Source: Pirellulales bacterium | GTDB lineage: Bacteria > Planctomycetota > Planctomycetia > Pirellulales > JAEUIK01 | DNA: 64,000 nt | Direction: 5' to 3' | NCBI GenBank assembly: GCA_019636335.1 | Contig: JAHBXR010000007.1 | Span: 202,295-266,294 of the forward strand | In this document: piece by piece, positions 18,576 to 28,491 of the stretch | How positions within the stretch are numbered: the stretch's first letter is position 1 | Layout: every line of letters starts with the position of its first letter | The notes under the pieces: model-generated | Told to the model about the DNA's origin: nothing | Seen by the model: only the letters and a program-made list of their open reading frames with translations | The model's database searches: none | Program-made: the position numbers and the translations under genes

Positions 18576-20012
18576 ATGAGTACCTATCTACGCAGTTGGT
18601 GGCGTGCCGAGGGTGGGGGGCGCGAGGTGGTGGTGCTGGCGCTGCCGCTGGTGATCTCCACCTCTTCGTGGACGTTGATGCTGTTCATCGATCGGGTGTT
18701 CCTCAGTTGGTACAACCCCGATGCGCTGGCGGCCTCGATGCCCTCGTCGATGCTGGCCTTCACGCTGACCTGCTTCTTTCTCGGGATCGCCTCGTATGTG
18801 AACACCTTCGTCGCGCAGTATTTCGGCGCGGGGCATGCGGAGCGGATCGGCGTCTCGGTCTGGCAAGGCATTCTCGTCGGCGCGGCGACGTTTCCACTCA
18901 TTGCGCTGCTCGTGCCATTCGCACCGCAGATCTTCGCGCTGGTGGGCCACGAGACCGCTATCCAGCGGATGGAAGTCTCCTTCTTTTCGATCGTGCTCTG
19001 GGGCATGGGGGCGAGCGTCATGTCGGCTGCCCTCTCGGGCTTCTTCACCGGACGAGGACGCACGCGCACGGTGATGGTCGTCGACATCGTCATGGCACTC
19101 ATCAATATCGTGCTGGACTATATCTTCATCTTCGGCAGGTTCGGCTTTCCCGAGATGGGCATCGCCGGCGCGGCCATTGCCACGACGATCGCCTATTGGT
19201 TTCAGTTCACCGCCTTCGGCCTGCTGTTTCTCTTGCCGGCGAATCGGCGCGAATTCGGTACCTGGAGCGGTGCCCGTTTCGATCGTGAGCTGTTCGGCCG
19301 GTTACTGAAGTTCGGTTTTCCGAGCGGCTTCCAGATGTTGATCGACGTGATCGCCTTCACCTTCTTCATCATGCTGGTGGGACGCTTGGGGCATCTCGAG
19401 TTGATCGTGGCGAACGTGGCTTTCAACATCAATATGCTGGCCTTCGTGCCCATGCTTGGTGCAGGGATTGCCGTGACGACGCTCGTGGGCCAGCGCCTGG
19501 GAGAGAATCGTCCCGATTTGGCCGCCCGTTCCGCCTGGTCGGCAGCCGCATTATCGACCGGCTATATGGCGACCATCAGCATGGTTTACCTGCTCGCACC
19601 CGAGGGACTGCTCTATCTGCACGGGGCGAGCATGGATCCCGATGAGTTCACTCGACTAACGGAAATCGCCAAGGTGCTCTTGCGCTTCGTGGCCCTCTAC
19701 TGCATGTTCGATACCCTGGCGGTCATCTTCATGGGGGCGCTCAAAGGGGCGGGCGACACGCGGTTCATTCTCTACGTCTCGACCGTACTGGCAGTGTCGA
19801 TGAGCATCGCTTCGTACATCGGCATCGAAGTCCTGGGGCTGGGGCTCTTCGGCGCCTGGTCGATCATCACCGTGGCCATCATGAGCGTGGGCATCGTCTA
19901 TACGGCCCGCTTCATCCAGGGCAAGTGGCGCTCGATGCGGGTGATCGAGTCCGAGTACACGCACGGGGTCTTGCCCGAGACCGTCGCCGAGGCCGCCCCA
20001 GTCGAGGTCTGA
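18576..20012 (+). CDS. MATE-family efflux transporter
   Basis: Encodes 478 residues with 12 predicted hydrophobic segments in two homologous halves, the standard MATE layout. The first helix region LPLVISTSSWTLMLFIDRVFLSWY and the repeat-2 counterpart FPSGFQMLIDVIAFTFFIMLVGRLG match the MatE domain pattern, and GIAVTTLVGQRLGENR is a typical loop. It is expected in the inner membrane, exporting a cationic drug or metabolite with Na+ or H+. Closest in feel to the planctomycete MATE/NorM-like group. No regulator is adjacent. Confidence 0.93.
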   Translation: MSTYLRSWWRAEGGGREVVVLALPLVISTSSWTLMLFIDRVFLSWYNPDALAASMPSSMLAFTLTCFFLGIASYVNTFVAQYFGAGHAERIGVSVWQGILVGAATFPLIALLVPFAPQIFALVGHETAIQRMEVSFFSIVLWGMGASVMSAALSGFFTGRGRTRTVMVVDIVMALINIVLDYIFIFGRFGFPEMGIAGAAIATTIAYWFQFTAFGLLFLLPANRREFGTWSGARFDRELFGRLLKFGFPSGFQMLIDVIAFTFFIMLVGRLGHLELIVANVAFNINMLAFVPMLGAGIAVTTLVGQRLGENRPDLAARSAWSAAALSTGYMATISMVYLLAPEGLLYLHGASMDPDEFTRLTEIAKVLLRFVALYCMFDTLAVIFMGALKGAGDTRFILYVSTVLAVSMSIASYIGIEVLGLGLFGAWSIITVAIMSVGIVYTARFIQGKWRSMRVIESEYTHGVLPETVAEAAPVEV

Positions 20013-20283
20013 TCGGCCAGCCAGCTTGCTCTTCTGATGTCGCGATGGTGCCGGCTATACCGATGCCGGCAGGGGGAAGCGGCGGCCAGCGACCCGCCTG
20101 GGAGTGGTTCGCGCAAACCCTGGCAGTGTCTGTCACGTAGGGCTAGAATGAGCCGGAGAGGGGGCGGCTGCGTGCTTTGGGGAAGCGTGTGGCCGATTGG
20201 CCTTGTGAGGCTTCCTGCCTGCCCCTTGCTCGCCGCTGGCGACCCACTCCTGATTCGTTCCTCGATCGCATTTCGCCCTGACG

Positions 20284-21219
20284 ATGGGGCGGGAGGCCAC
20301 CCTGACAGCCCGTCCTTACAAAATCGGCAGCGCCGCCATCGTGATGCTGGTCGTGCTGCGCATCTGCATTGGCTGGCATTTCCTTTACGAGGGAGTGTGG
20401 AAATACACGCATCCCGACTTCTCGTCGGCCAGCTTTTTGAAACAAGCCAAGGGGCCCCTTGCCGAGCAGTATTATGCCCTCGTGCCCGACGTGAACGGCC
20501 AGGCCAAGCTCGACCGCGAGCTCGTGCTGGCCGATCTCGACGCTCGGCAGGCCGAGATTGTCGCCTTCTACTCGTTCGATGATGGCCAGCAGAAAGCGGC
20601 CGCCCGCATCGCGAACCTGCGCAAGGCGCAGGTGGCCGACTGGTTCAATGCGAACAAAGAGCCGCTGCAAAAGCATGCCGATAGCTGGGAACGATTAAAC
20701 CAGACCAAGGCCACCGCGGCGGCCCAGGATATCCCCTATCAGCAAAAGCGGGCTTGGGACAAACAGACCGAGCTGCGGGCCGAGGCCGATGGCTGGGGCA
20801 AGCAGATCGGGGCGATCTTCCACGGACTCGACGATGATCTGGTTGACTTGGCCTCGGTGGAGCAGCTCAAGCGTGGCGCGCCCCAGTCGATCGCCAACCC
20901 GATGGCCGGCATGGACAAGTTCATGACCTACAGCATTCTCGCCATCGGGTTCTGCCTGGTGGTGGGGCTGTTTACCCGGGCAGCCGCCATTGGTGGTGCG
21001 GTCTTCCTGCTGACGATCGTGCTGGCTCAGCCCGCCTGGCCCACGATCTATCCGCCGGCGCCCGCTCCGGTGGGGCATGCCATGATCATCAACAAAGAAT
21101 TCATCGAAATGGTCGCGCTCGTGCTCTTGGCCTGCACCGCCGTGGGACAATGGGGTGGGCTCGACTTCTTCATCCATCAACTGTTCGTACGGCCGTTCTT
21201 CGGCAAGCGAGGTGCCTGA
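20284..21219 (+). CDS. DoxX-like membrane protein with a ~150-residue insertion
   Basis: Encodes 311 residues; ordinary DoxX proteins have about 130-180. The first DoxX helix is IVMLVVLRICIGWHFLYEGVWK, the rest of the fold resumes at LAIGFCLVVGLFTRAAAIGGAVFLLTIV and EMVALVLLACTAVGQWG. Between them, roughly residues 55-210, is a charged, helical insertion rich in Gln/Lys/Glu that is probably periplasmic. The stop overlaps the start of the Gfo/Idh gene (TGATG), so the two are translationally coupled. Role unknown; DoxX relatives are linked to quinone or sulfur redox. Confidence 0.85.
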   Translation: MGREATLTARPYKIGSAAIVMLVVLRICIGWHFLYEGVWKYTHPDFSSASFLKQAKGPLAEQYYALVPDVNGQAKLDRELVLADLDARQAEIVAFYSFDDGQQKAAARIANLRKAQVADWFNANKEPLQKHADSWERLNQTKATAAAQDIPYQQKRAWDKQTELRAEADGWGKQIGAIFHGLDDDLVDLASVEQLKRGAPQSIANPMAGMDKFMTYSILAIGFCLVVGLFTRAAAIGGAVFLLTIVLAQPAWPTIYPPAPAPVGHAMIINKEFIEMVALVLLACTAVGQWGGLDFFIHQLFVRPFFGKRGA

Positions 21220-22892
21220 TGCAATTGACACCTGAAGAAAGAGAAGTCGGCAAGTCGAACTTCTACAATGTTATCGGCGACGAGCTCACGCGACGCGAGT
21301 TCCTCGAACGCAGCATTGCGGCGGGCATGGTCTCCGGGGCAGGGTTGGGCGCGTTCTACTTCGGCTACCAGGCCATCAACGATCCGGTGCGCATCGGCAT
21401 CATCGGCACGGGGGATGAAGGGGGCGTGCTGATCGGCGCCCTGACGCCCGATTACGTGCAGTGCGTGGCCATCGCCGATATTCGCCCCTACAACGTCCAC
21501 CGTGCGTTCCACGGCGATACGTCGAGCGACGCCATCAAGGCGATTCGCACCGGACTGATGACCAAGTACGGCTGGTCGACCGAGGATGAAGCGCGCAAGA
21601 ACGTCAAGGTCTATCAGGACTACAAGGATCTGCTCGCCGATCCGCAGATCGAGGGGGTGATCATCGCCCTCCCCTTGCACCTGCACGCCCCCGTCGCCAT
21701 CGAGGCCATGAAGGCGGGCAAGCATGTGCTGACCGAAAAGCTCATGGGGCACAGCGTTCACGAGTGCAAGGAGATGAGCCGCACGGCGGCGGCCACCGAC
21801 AAGCTGCTCGCCACCGGACACCAGCGCCATTACAGCATCCTGTATGACAATGCCGTGCAGACGATTCGTCTCGGTCTGCTGGGGGACCTGCACTTCATCC
21901 GCGCCCAGTGGCACCGTGGCAATCTGCCGGGCCGCGATAGCTGGTCGCCGCCGATGATCGCTGAGTTGGAAAAGGATCTCGCCGCTTTCGAAAAACGGCT
22001 GGCTGGCGCGAAGAGTGGCGAAGACTACGACGCCGTCCGCGCTCGCAAGCAGCAAATCGAGTTGCAACTGCTCGATCGCGCGATTGCCCCCGAGGCCTCG
22101 AAGTACGGCTACGAAGACACCACCCTGTCGAGCGGCTATCAGCGTTCAGCCTTCGAGGAACTGCTGCGCTGGCGTCTCTGGAACCGCACCGGTGGGGGGC
22201 TGATGGCCGAGTTGGGCAGCCACCAGCTCGACGCGGCGAGCATCTTCATCAGCGCCATGCGCGAAGATGGCAAGAAGGTGATGCCGCTCAATGTCTCGGC
22301 CGTGGGGGGGCGCTACATCTTCCCGCACGACCGCGATTCGGAAGACCACGTCTATTGCACGTACGAGTTCCCCGCGCCGCAGTACGACGAGAAAGATCCC
22401 GAGCGATTGAACAAGCGGGTCGTGGTCACCTACTCGTCGATCAACGGCAACGGCTTCGGCGGTTATGGCGAGGTCGTGATGGGGACCAAGGGGACCCTGA
22501 TTCTCGAACGCGAGCAGGAGGCCCTGCTGTTCCAGGATTCGAACACGTCGACGAACATCAAGGTTGCCAAAGGCAAGGACGGCCCGAAGCTCGACACGAC
22601 GCAGAGCGGGCCGCCGGCGGGCGCCTCGGCCGGCAAGAAGGCGCTCGATGGCCCGATCAGCCGCGGCTACACCGAGGAGATCGAGCATTGGGCCTGGTGC
22701 ATCCGCAACCGCGCGCCCGAAAATCAGCCCAAGTGCCATCCCAAGGTGGCCCTGGCCGATGCGGTGATCGCGCTCACGTCGAACATCGCCATCCGCGAAC
22801 GCCGCCCGGTGGAGTTCAAGGAGGAGTGGTTCGACATCAACTCGGACGAAACGCCGGAAGGCGTCAAGCCGAGCGTGCCGGTGCCCGCCTAG
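21219..22892 (+). CDS. Tat-exported Gfo/Idh/MocA-family oxidoreductase, long form
   Basis: About 557 residues from ATG 21219, which shares its A with the stop of the DoxX-like gene. A twin-arginine motif (TRREFLERS, residues 24-32) and hydrophobic stretch point to Tat export. The Rossmann motif is RIGIIGTGDEGGVLIG; HVLTEKLMGHSVHECKEM is the EKP-type motif with Leu replacing Pro. LMAELGSHQLDAASIF carries the C-terminal conserved His. It is longer than usual by roughly 100 residues. Coupling with a DoxX-like membrane protein suggests an envelope redox pair, which is inference. Confidence 0.9.
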   Translation: MQLTPEEREVGKSNFYNVIGDELTRREFLERSIAAGMVSGAGLGAFYFGYQAINDPVRIGIIGTGDEGGVLIGALTPDYVQCVAIADIRPYNVHRAFHGDTSSDAIKAIRTGLMTKYGWSTEDEARKNVKVYQDYKDLLADPQIEGVIIALPLHLHAPVAIEAMKAGKHVLTEKLMGHSVHECKEMSRTAAATDKLLATGHQRHYSILYDNAVQTIRLGLLGDLHFIRAQWHRGNLPGRDSWSPPMIAELEKDLAAFEKRLAGAKSGEDYDAVRARKQQIELQLLDRAIAPEASKYGYEDTTLSSGYQRSAFEELLRWRLWNRTGGGLMAELGSHQLDAASIFISAMREDGKKVMPLNVSAVGGRYIFPHDRDSEDHVYCTYEFPAPQYDEKDPERLNKRVVVTYSSINGNGFGGYGEVVMGTKGTLILEREQEALLFQDSNTSTNIKVAKGKDGPKLDTTQSGPPAGASAGKKALDGPISRGYTEEIEHWAWCIRNRAPENQPKCHPKVALADAVIALTSNIAIRERRPVEFKEEWFDINSDETPEGVKPSVPVPA

Positions 22893-23142
22893 CCACTCTG
22901 TCCGCGATTGGCGTCCTCTGCTATTGGATGATCGACGGATTCTCGAACGCTATCCTGGCGAAGAGGTCCATCCCCATTACTCGGCGGCATTCCAGTTCGC
23001 GCAACTCGTGCGCACTGGGGCTTCTCGTGTCAACGGTTTTGCCGTGGAACTCTCGGCCTCTGGTTGGTTGTCGTGGGAGGCCGGGTCGGGTATTTTCGAC
23101 GGTTGAGACAATTCTCAACTGCCCGCCCCGCCTGGAGTTCCC

Positions 23143-24258
<1,116 letters not shown>

Positions 24259-24291
24259 AGAAACAAAGCAGCCTAAATCTGGAATTCAAAA

Positions 24292-24319
24292 TGGCACAGG
24301 CCGCCGGCCTGTGCCACTT
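24292..24319. repeat. Palindromic GGCACAGGCC-family repeat inside the operon
   Basis: A near-perfect palindrome, TGGCACAGGCCGCC then GGCCTGTGCCACTT, occupies the 80-base spacer between the CoA ligase and the aldehyde dehydrogenase. It could reduce or stabilise the downstream transcript. Confidence 0.88.
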
Positions 24320-24338
24320 GCGGGCCGAAAACCACGAC

Positions 24339-25805
24339 ATGAGTGGGAGTACCACGGTGCTGAATATCCCCGTCATTCGTTGGGGAAAACCCTACGAGTC
24401 GCTCGAGAACGACACGGTCAACCACTTCCTCACCGGCGAGCCGATCGCCAAAGTGGGGCAAGCCAACGGTGGGCTCGTGCAGCGCGATATGCGCAAGGCG
24501 CAACAGGCGCGCGACGCCTTGCGTCAGTTCCGCTGCGAAGAACTGATCGAACGCATGAAGAAGGCGGCCGATCTGTATCTCAACGGCACGCTGCCACTGG
24601 GCGATGGCCAGCAAAGCCCGCAGGAGTTCGCGCGGCAACAATCGGCCAGCACCGGGTTGCCCGAGCACATGTGCGCCGCGAACATGCAGAAGAATCATTT
24701 CGTGCTGTCGAACATGGATCGCATGCTCGACGCCCTGACGCGAGGACTCGACCTGTCGATCCTGACGCGCGGTTACGGAGTCGAGCAGCGTGGCGTCGTG
24801 GTGAGCTATCAGGCGCAGGCGCCGGTCCTCGGGTTAGTGCTGCCGTCGAATTCGCCCGGCGTGCATACGCTGTGGCTGCCCGTGATCCCGATGCAGGTTG
24901 GCCTGGTGCTCAAGCCGGGACCGCAAGAGCCGTGGACCCCCTACCGCATGTTCGCCGCGTTCACCGAGGCGGGCATTCCGGCTGAGGCGATCTCGATCTA
25001 TCCCGGCGGCGCCGACGTCGGCGCCGCCGTGCTCGCCAGTTGCACGCGGTCGATGATCTTCGGCGGCACCGCCACGGTCGATCGTTACAAGGGCGACCCC
25101 CGCGTGCAGGTACACGGTCCCGGCTTCAGCAAGATCTTGATTGGCGAAGACGTGGTCGATCGCTGGGAAGAGTTCATCGACCTGATGGCCGACAGCGTCT
25201 ATCTGAACAGCGGACGCGGCTGCATCAATTGCTCGAGCATCTGGGCTCCGCGCCACGCGAAGGAGATCGCCGCGGCGCTGGCCAAGCGGATCGGCCCGGT
25301 CGAGGCGTTGCCCCCCGAAGACCCAAAGGCCGGCCTCGCAGCATTTACCATTCCCGGAGCCGGTCCGGCCATCTGGAAGGCGATCGAGGCCGATCTGCGC
25401 GAAGAGGGGGTCGAGCACATGACCGCTCCCTACGGCGAACGGCTCGTCGAGCGCGAACGAGCCTCCTACCTGCGTCCCACGGTGGCATACGCCAAGAGTC
25501 CCTCGGCGGCGATCGTGTCGAAGGAATACATGTTCCCCTTCGTCACCGTGGTCGAGTGCCCGCAGGACAAGATGCTCGAGTCGATTGGCCCCACGCTCGT
25601 CGGCACGGCGATTACCGAAGATCCGGCCTTCGCGCAAGCACTGACCGACGCCACGCACATCGATCGCTTGAACATCGGGCCGATTCCGACGATCAAGCTC
25701 GATTGGCTCCAGCCGCACGAAGGCAACATTGTCGAATTCCTGTTTCGCGCCCGTGCGTACCAGGTGCCGCCGAAGAAGGTCGAGGCCCTCGTCGCGGCGA
25801 AGTAG
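24339..25805 (+). CDS. Aldehyde dehydrogenase superfamily, probable CoA-acylating type
   Basis: About 488 residues from ATG 24339. The putative catalytic Cys295 is in NSGRGCINCS, with a second Cys298. The usual general-base motif ELGGK is replaced by HGPGFSKILIG, with no Glu; loss of that Glu is typical of acyl-CoA reductases such as the AdhE aldehyde domain. VLGLVLPSNSPGVHTLW and FGGTATVDRY are the cofactor-binding stretches. Between an AMP-forming ligase and an iron alcohol dehydrogenase, the likely reaction is reversible reduction of an acyl- or aryl-CoA to an aldehyde. Substrate unknown. Confidence 0.85.
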   Translation: MSGSTTVLNIPVIRWGKPYESLENDTVNHFLTGEPIAKVGQANGGLVQRDMRKAQQARDALRQFRCEELIERMKKAADLYLNGTLPLGDGQQSPQEFARQQSASTGLPEHMCAANMQKNHFVLSNMDRMLDALTRGLDLSILTRGYGVEQRGVVVSYQAQAPVLGLVLPSNSPGVHTLWLPVIPMQVGLVLKPGPQEPWTPYRMFAAFTEAGIPAEAISIYPGGADVGAAVLASCTRSMIFGGTATVDRYKGDPRVQVHGPGFSKILIGEDVVDRWEEFIDLMADSVYLNSGRGCINCSSIWAPRHAKEIAAALAKRIGPVEALPPEDPKAGLAAFTIPGAGPAIWKAIEADLREEGVEHMTAPYGERLVERERASYLRPTVAYAKSPSAAIVSKEYMFPFVTVVECPQDKMLESIGPTLVGTAITEDPAFAQALTDATHIDRLNIGPIPTIKLDWLQPHEGNIVEFLFRARAYQVPPKKVEALVAAK

Positions 25806-25840
25806 AGAACGTCGTCGATTATCGGAAATCACCTAGAATA

Positions 25841-25866
25841 GTGGCACAGGCTGCCAGCCTGTGCGA
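25841..25866. repeat. Palindromic GGCACAGGCT-family repeat inside the operon
   Basis: Third copy of the family (AGTGGCACAGGCTGCCAGCC and on), between the aldehyde and alcohol dehydrogenase genes. The arms are slightly diverged from the 16451 and 24292 copies and the right arm is truncated before the final CAC. Confidence 0.8.
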
Positions 25867-25946
25867 GCCTATAAGTTGACGCTCCGCTACGAACTGCGCG
25901 ATCCCGCCCGCACTCCCCTGCCCCGCTCCATCCCCCGGCACGTCGC

Positions 25947-27098
25947 ATGATCCCGTTCGACTTCGAGCTCCGTACGCGGATCGTCTTCGGACCCGCGCGC
26001 GTCGATTCGTTGGGAGATCTCGCTCGCGAATTGGGCGCCACTCGGGTGCTGCTCGTCACCGATCCCGGCATCATGGCGGCCGGACATGCCCCGCGTGGCA
26101 TCGATGCGTTGCGCAGGGCGGGCCTCGACGTGCAGGTGTTCGACCAGGTGGTCGAGAATCCGACGACCGACACGGTGGATGTGGCCACCGCTGTCGCACG
26201 GGCATATCGGCCCGATCTGATCGTTGGCCTGGGGGGGGGCAGCTCGATGGATACCGCCAAGGGGACGAACTTCCTTTATTCCTGCGGCGGCCGCATGCAG
26301 GACTATTGGGGCGTCGGCAAGGCCACCGGGCCGATGTTGCCGATGATCGCCGTGCCGACGACGGCCGGCACGGGGAGCGAGTCGCAATCGTTCGCCCTCA
26401 TCTCCGATGCCACGACCCACGTCAAAATGGCCTGTGGCGACCGCCGGGCAACGTGTCGCGTGGCGATTCTCGATCCGACGCTCACCGTCACGCAACCGCC
26501 GCGCGTGACCGCCGACACGGGCATCGACGCGCTTTCGCACGCGCTCGAAACGTACGTCACGCGCCGGCGCACGCCCATTTCGCAGGCCCTCAGCCGCGAG
26601 GCGTGGTTATTGCTCGAAGCCAACTTTGTCCGCGTGCTTGATGAACCGGACAATCTCGACGCCCGCGGCGCCATGCAATGGGGGGCCTGCCTGGCGGGGC
26701 TGGCGATCGAGAACTCGATGCTCGGCGCGGCGCACGCGCTGGCGAATCCGTTGACGGCGCGGCATGGCGTCGTCCACGGTCAGGCCGTGGCCCTCATGTT
26801 GCCGCACGTGATTCGCTTCAACGCGGCGGTCGTGCAGGATTCGTACCGCGAGTTGCTCGAGTGTACTCCCGCGACCAACGGCGCCCCGTTGCCGCGTCAG
26901 GGAGCCGATGGGTTGGCCGAGTTCGTCACGCGACTGGCCTCGCAAGCCGAGATTCCCACGCGACTTTCCGACTGGGGTATCCCGGCCGAAGAGCTTCCCG
27001 AGTTGGCCGCCGATGCCGCTCGGCAGTGGACCGGCCAATTCAATCCGCGTACGGTAGATGAAGCGAACCTGCTGGAACTTTACCGCGCCGCCTACTGA
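25947..27098 (+). CDS. Iron-containing (group III) alcohol dehydrogenase
   Basis: Encodes 383 residues. The NAD(P) site GGGSSMDTAKG is at residues 96-106, and VPTTAGTGSE follows. Metal ligands are all present: Asp194 and His198 in GIDALSHALE, His263 in GAAHALANP, and His277 in GVVHGQAV. The enzyme interconverts an alcohol and an aldehyde in the cytoplasm. It stands directly behind the aldehyde dehydrogenase, and 7 bases before the PQQ-propeller lipoprotein. Chain length or aromatic preference cannot be read from sequence. Confidence 0.94.
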   Translation: MIPFDFELRTRIVFGPARVDSLGDLARELGATRVLLVTDPGIMAAGHAPRGIDALRRAGLDVQVFDQVVENPTTDTVDVATAVARAYRPDLIVGLGGGSSMDTAKGTNFLYSCGGRMQDYWGVGKATGPMLPMIAVPTTAGTGSESQSFALISDATTHVKMACGDRRATCRVAILDPTLTVTQPPRVTADTGIDALSHALETYVTRRRTPISQALSREAWLLLEANFVRVLDEPDNLDARGAMQWGACLAGLAIENSMLGAAHALANPLTARHGVVHGQAVALMLPHVIRFNAAVVQDSYRELLECTPATNGAPLPRQGADGLAEFVTRLASQAEIPTRLSDWGIPAEELPELAADAARQWTGQFNPRTVDEANLLELYRAAY

Positions 27099-27105
27099 GA
27101 TCCTC

Positions 27106-28491
27106 ATGTGCCGCCATCGCCCAACCGCCGCCCGGCTGACCGTGTGGTTGTGCCTTGCGCTGGGGTTCGTCGGTTGCGCGCAGCAGGAACACCCGGCCCC
27201 GGCGAAGTCGGGCCCGAGCGCCGCGCCAGCGGCCGACACCGTGGCGCCCCCCCCCGGCAACGCGCCCGTCAGGCCGGTTCCTGCGGCGGACGTCCCGCCC
27301 GAATCCGCCCCTCCCGAGAACCCGGACGCCGCAGCCGATCCGTTGCCAGCGACCGGCGAAGCACTCGTCGCCGCTGCCGGCGCGAAGCCCTCGGCGAACG
27401 CGGAAGCTGACGATGGGGCCGCGCCCGCCACGGCATGGCCTTTGTTCCGCGGCGATAGTCGCTCGACGGGCGTCTCGTCGGACGATCTGTCGGGCGATCT
27501 CGAGTTGCTCTGGAAACTTGAGATCCCGGACGCCTCGTTCGAGGCGACGGCGACGATTGTCGATGGCGTGGTTTACGTCGGTTCGCTCGATGGCCACCTC
27601 TACGCGTTCGATCTCGCCACGGGCGAGGAAAAGTGGCGCTTTCCCACCGAGCTAGGCTTTTACGCGGCTGCTTCGTATCGCGAGGGACGCCTTTACGTCG
27701 GAGACGCGGATGGCGCGTTCTACTGCGTGAACGCCGCCGATGGCAGCAAGTTGTGGATGGTGCAGGCGCGGGCCGAAATCGACGGGGCCGCCAACTTTCA
27801 CGCCGACCATGTGTTGTTCGGCTCGCAAGACGCCACGCTCTATTGCCTCGACGCCGTCACCGGCGCCGAGATCTGGAAGCATACGATCGACGACCAGATT
27901 CGCTGCTCGCCAACGATCATCGACGACCGCGCGTTTGTCGCCGGTTGCGATGGCCATCTGCACGTCATCGACCTGACCACCGGCCAGGCGGTGTCGAAGG
28001 TTCCGATCGACGCGCAGACAGGCTGCACGCCGGCCGCCAGCGGCGATCGGGTCTATTTTGGCACCGAGGGGGGCATGTTCTTCTGCATCGATTGGCGCAA
28101 GGGCGAAGTCGTGTGGAAGTATCACGACGCGGGGCATAGTTTGCCGATTCGTTCGTCGGCGGCGCTGGCGGATGACATCGTCGTGGTCGGCAGCCGCGAC
28201 AAACGCGTACACGCCTTCGACCCGCAGCGCGGCGAGCCGAAGTGGAAGTTCGCTTCCAAGGGACGCATCGATGGTTCGCCGGTGATTGCCGGCCAGCGAG
28301 CCTATATCGGCAGCGCCGATGGACGCATTTACGGCCTCGATTTGAAGTCGGGCGAGGTGACCTGGGAGTACGAAGCCGGGGGCGGATTCATTGCCTCGCC
28401 AGCCATCGCTCAAGGCAAGCTCGTCATCGGCAACGACGACGGCGTGCTGTTCTGCTTTGGCAAGCGGGCGCCAGGAGAAAAGACTCCATGA
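27106..28491 (+). CDS. Outer-envelope lipoprotein with PQQ-like beta-propeller
   Basis: About 461 residues from ATG 27106; the N-terminus has a signal with lipobox FVGC. A Pro/Ala-rich linker (residues ~25-110) leads to a beta-propeller of about seven blades with repeated motifs of the form VYVGSLDGHLYAFDLATGEEKW, YVGDADGAFYCVNAADGSKLW and similar. It resembles BamB and quinoprotein-like propellers, which mediate protein contacts; the Trp and Asp residues needed for real PQQ catalysis are not evident. The start is 7 bases after the alcohol dehydrogenase, and its stop overlaps the radical SAM gene by ATGA. Confidence 0.88.
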   Translation: MCRHRPTAARLTVWLCLALGFVGCAQQEHPAPAKSGPSAAPAADTVAPPPGNAPVRPVPAADVPPESAPPENPDAAADPLPATGEALVAAAGAKPSANAEADDGAAPATAWPLFRGDSRSTGVSSDDLSGDLELLWKLEIPDASFEATATIVDGVVYVGSLDGHLYAFDLATGEEKWRFPTELGFYAAASYREGRLYVGDADGAFYCVNAADGSKLWMVQARAEIDGAANFHADHVLFGSQDATLYCLDAVTGAEIWKHTIDDQIRCSPTIIDDRAFVAGCDGHLHVIDLTTGQAVSKVPIDAQTGCTPAASGDRVYFGTEGGMFFCIDWRKGEVVWKYHDAGHSLPIRSSAALADDIVVVGSRDKRVHAFDPQRGEPKWKFASKGRIDGSPVIAGQRAYIGSADGRIYGLDLKSGEVTWEYEAGGGFIASPAIAQGKLVIGNDDGVLFCFGKRAPGEKTP

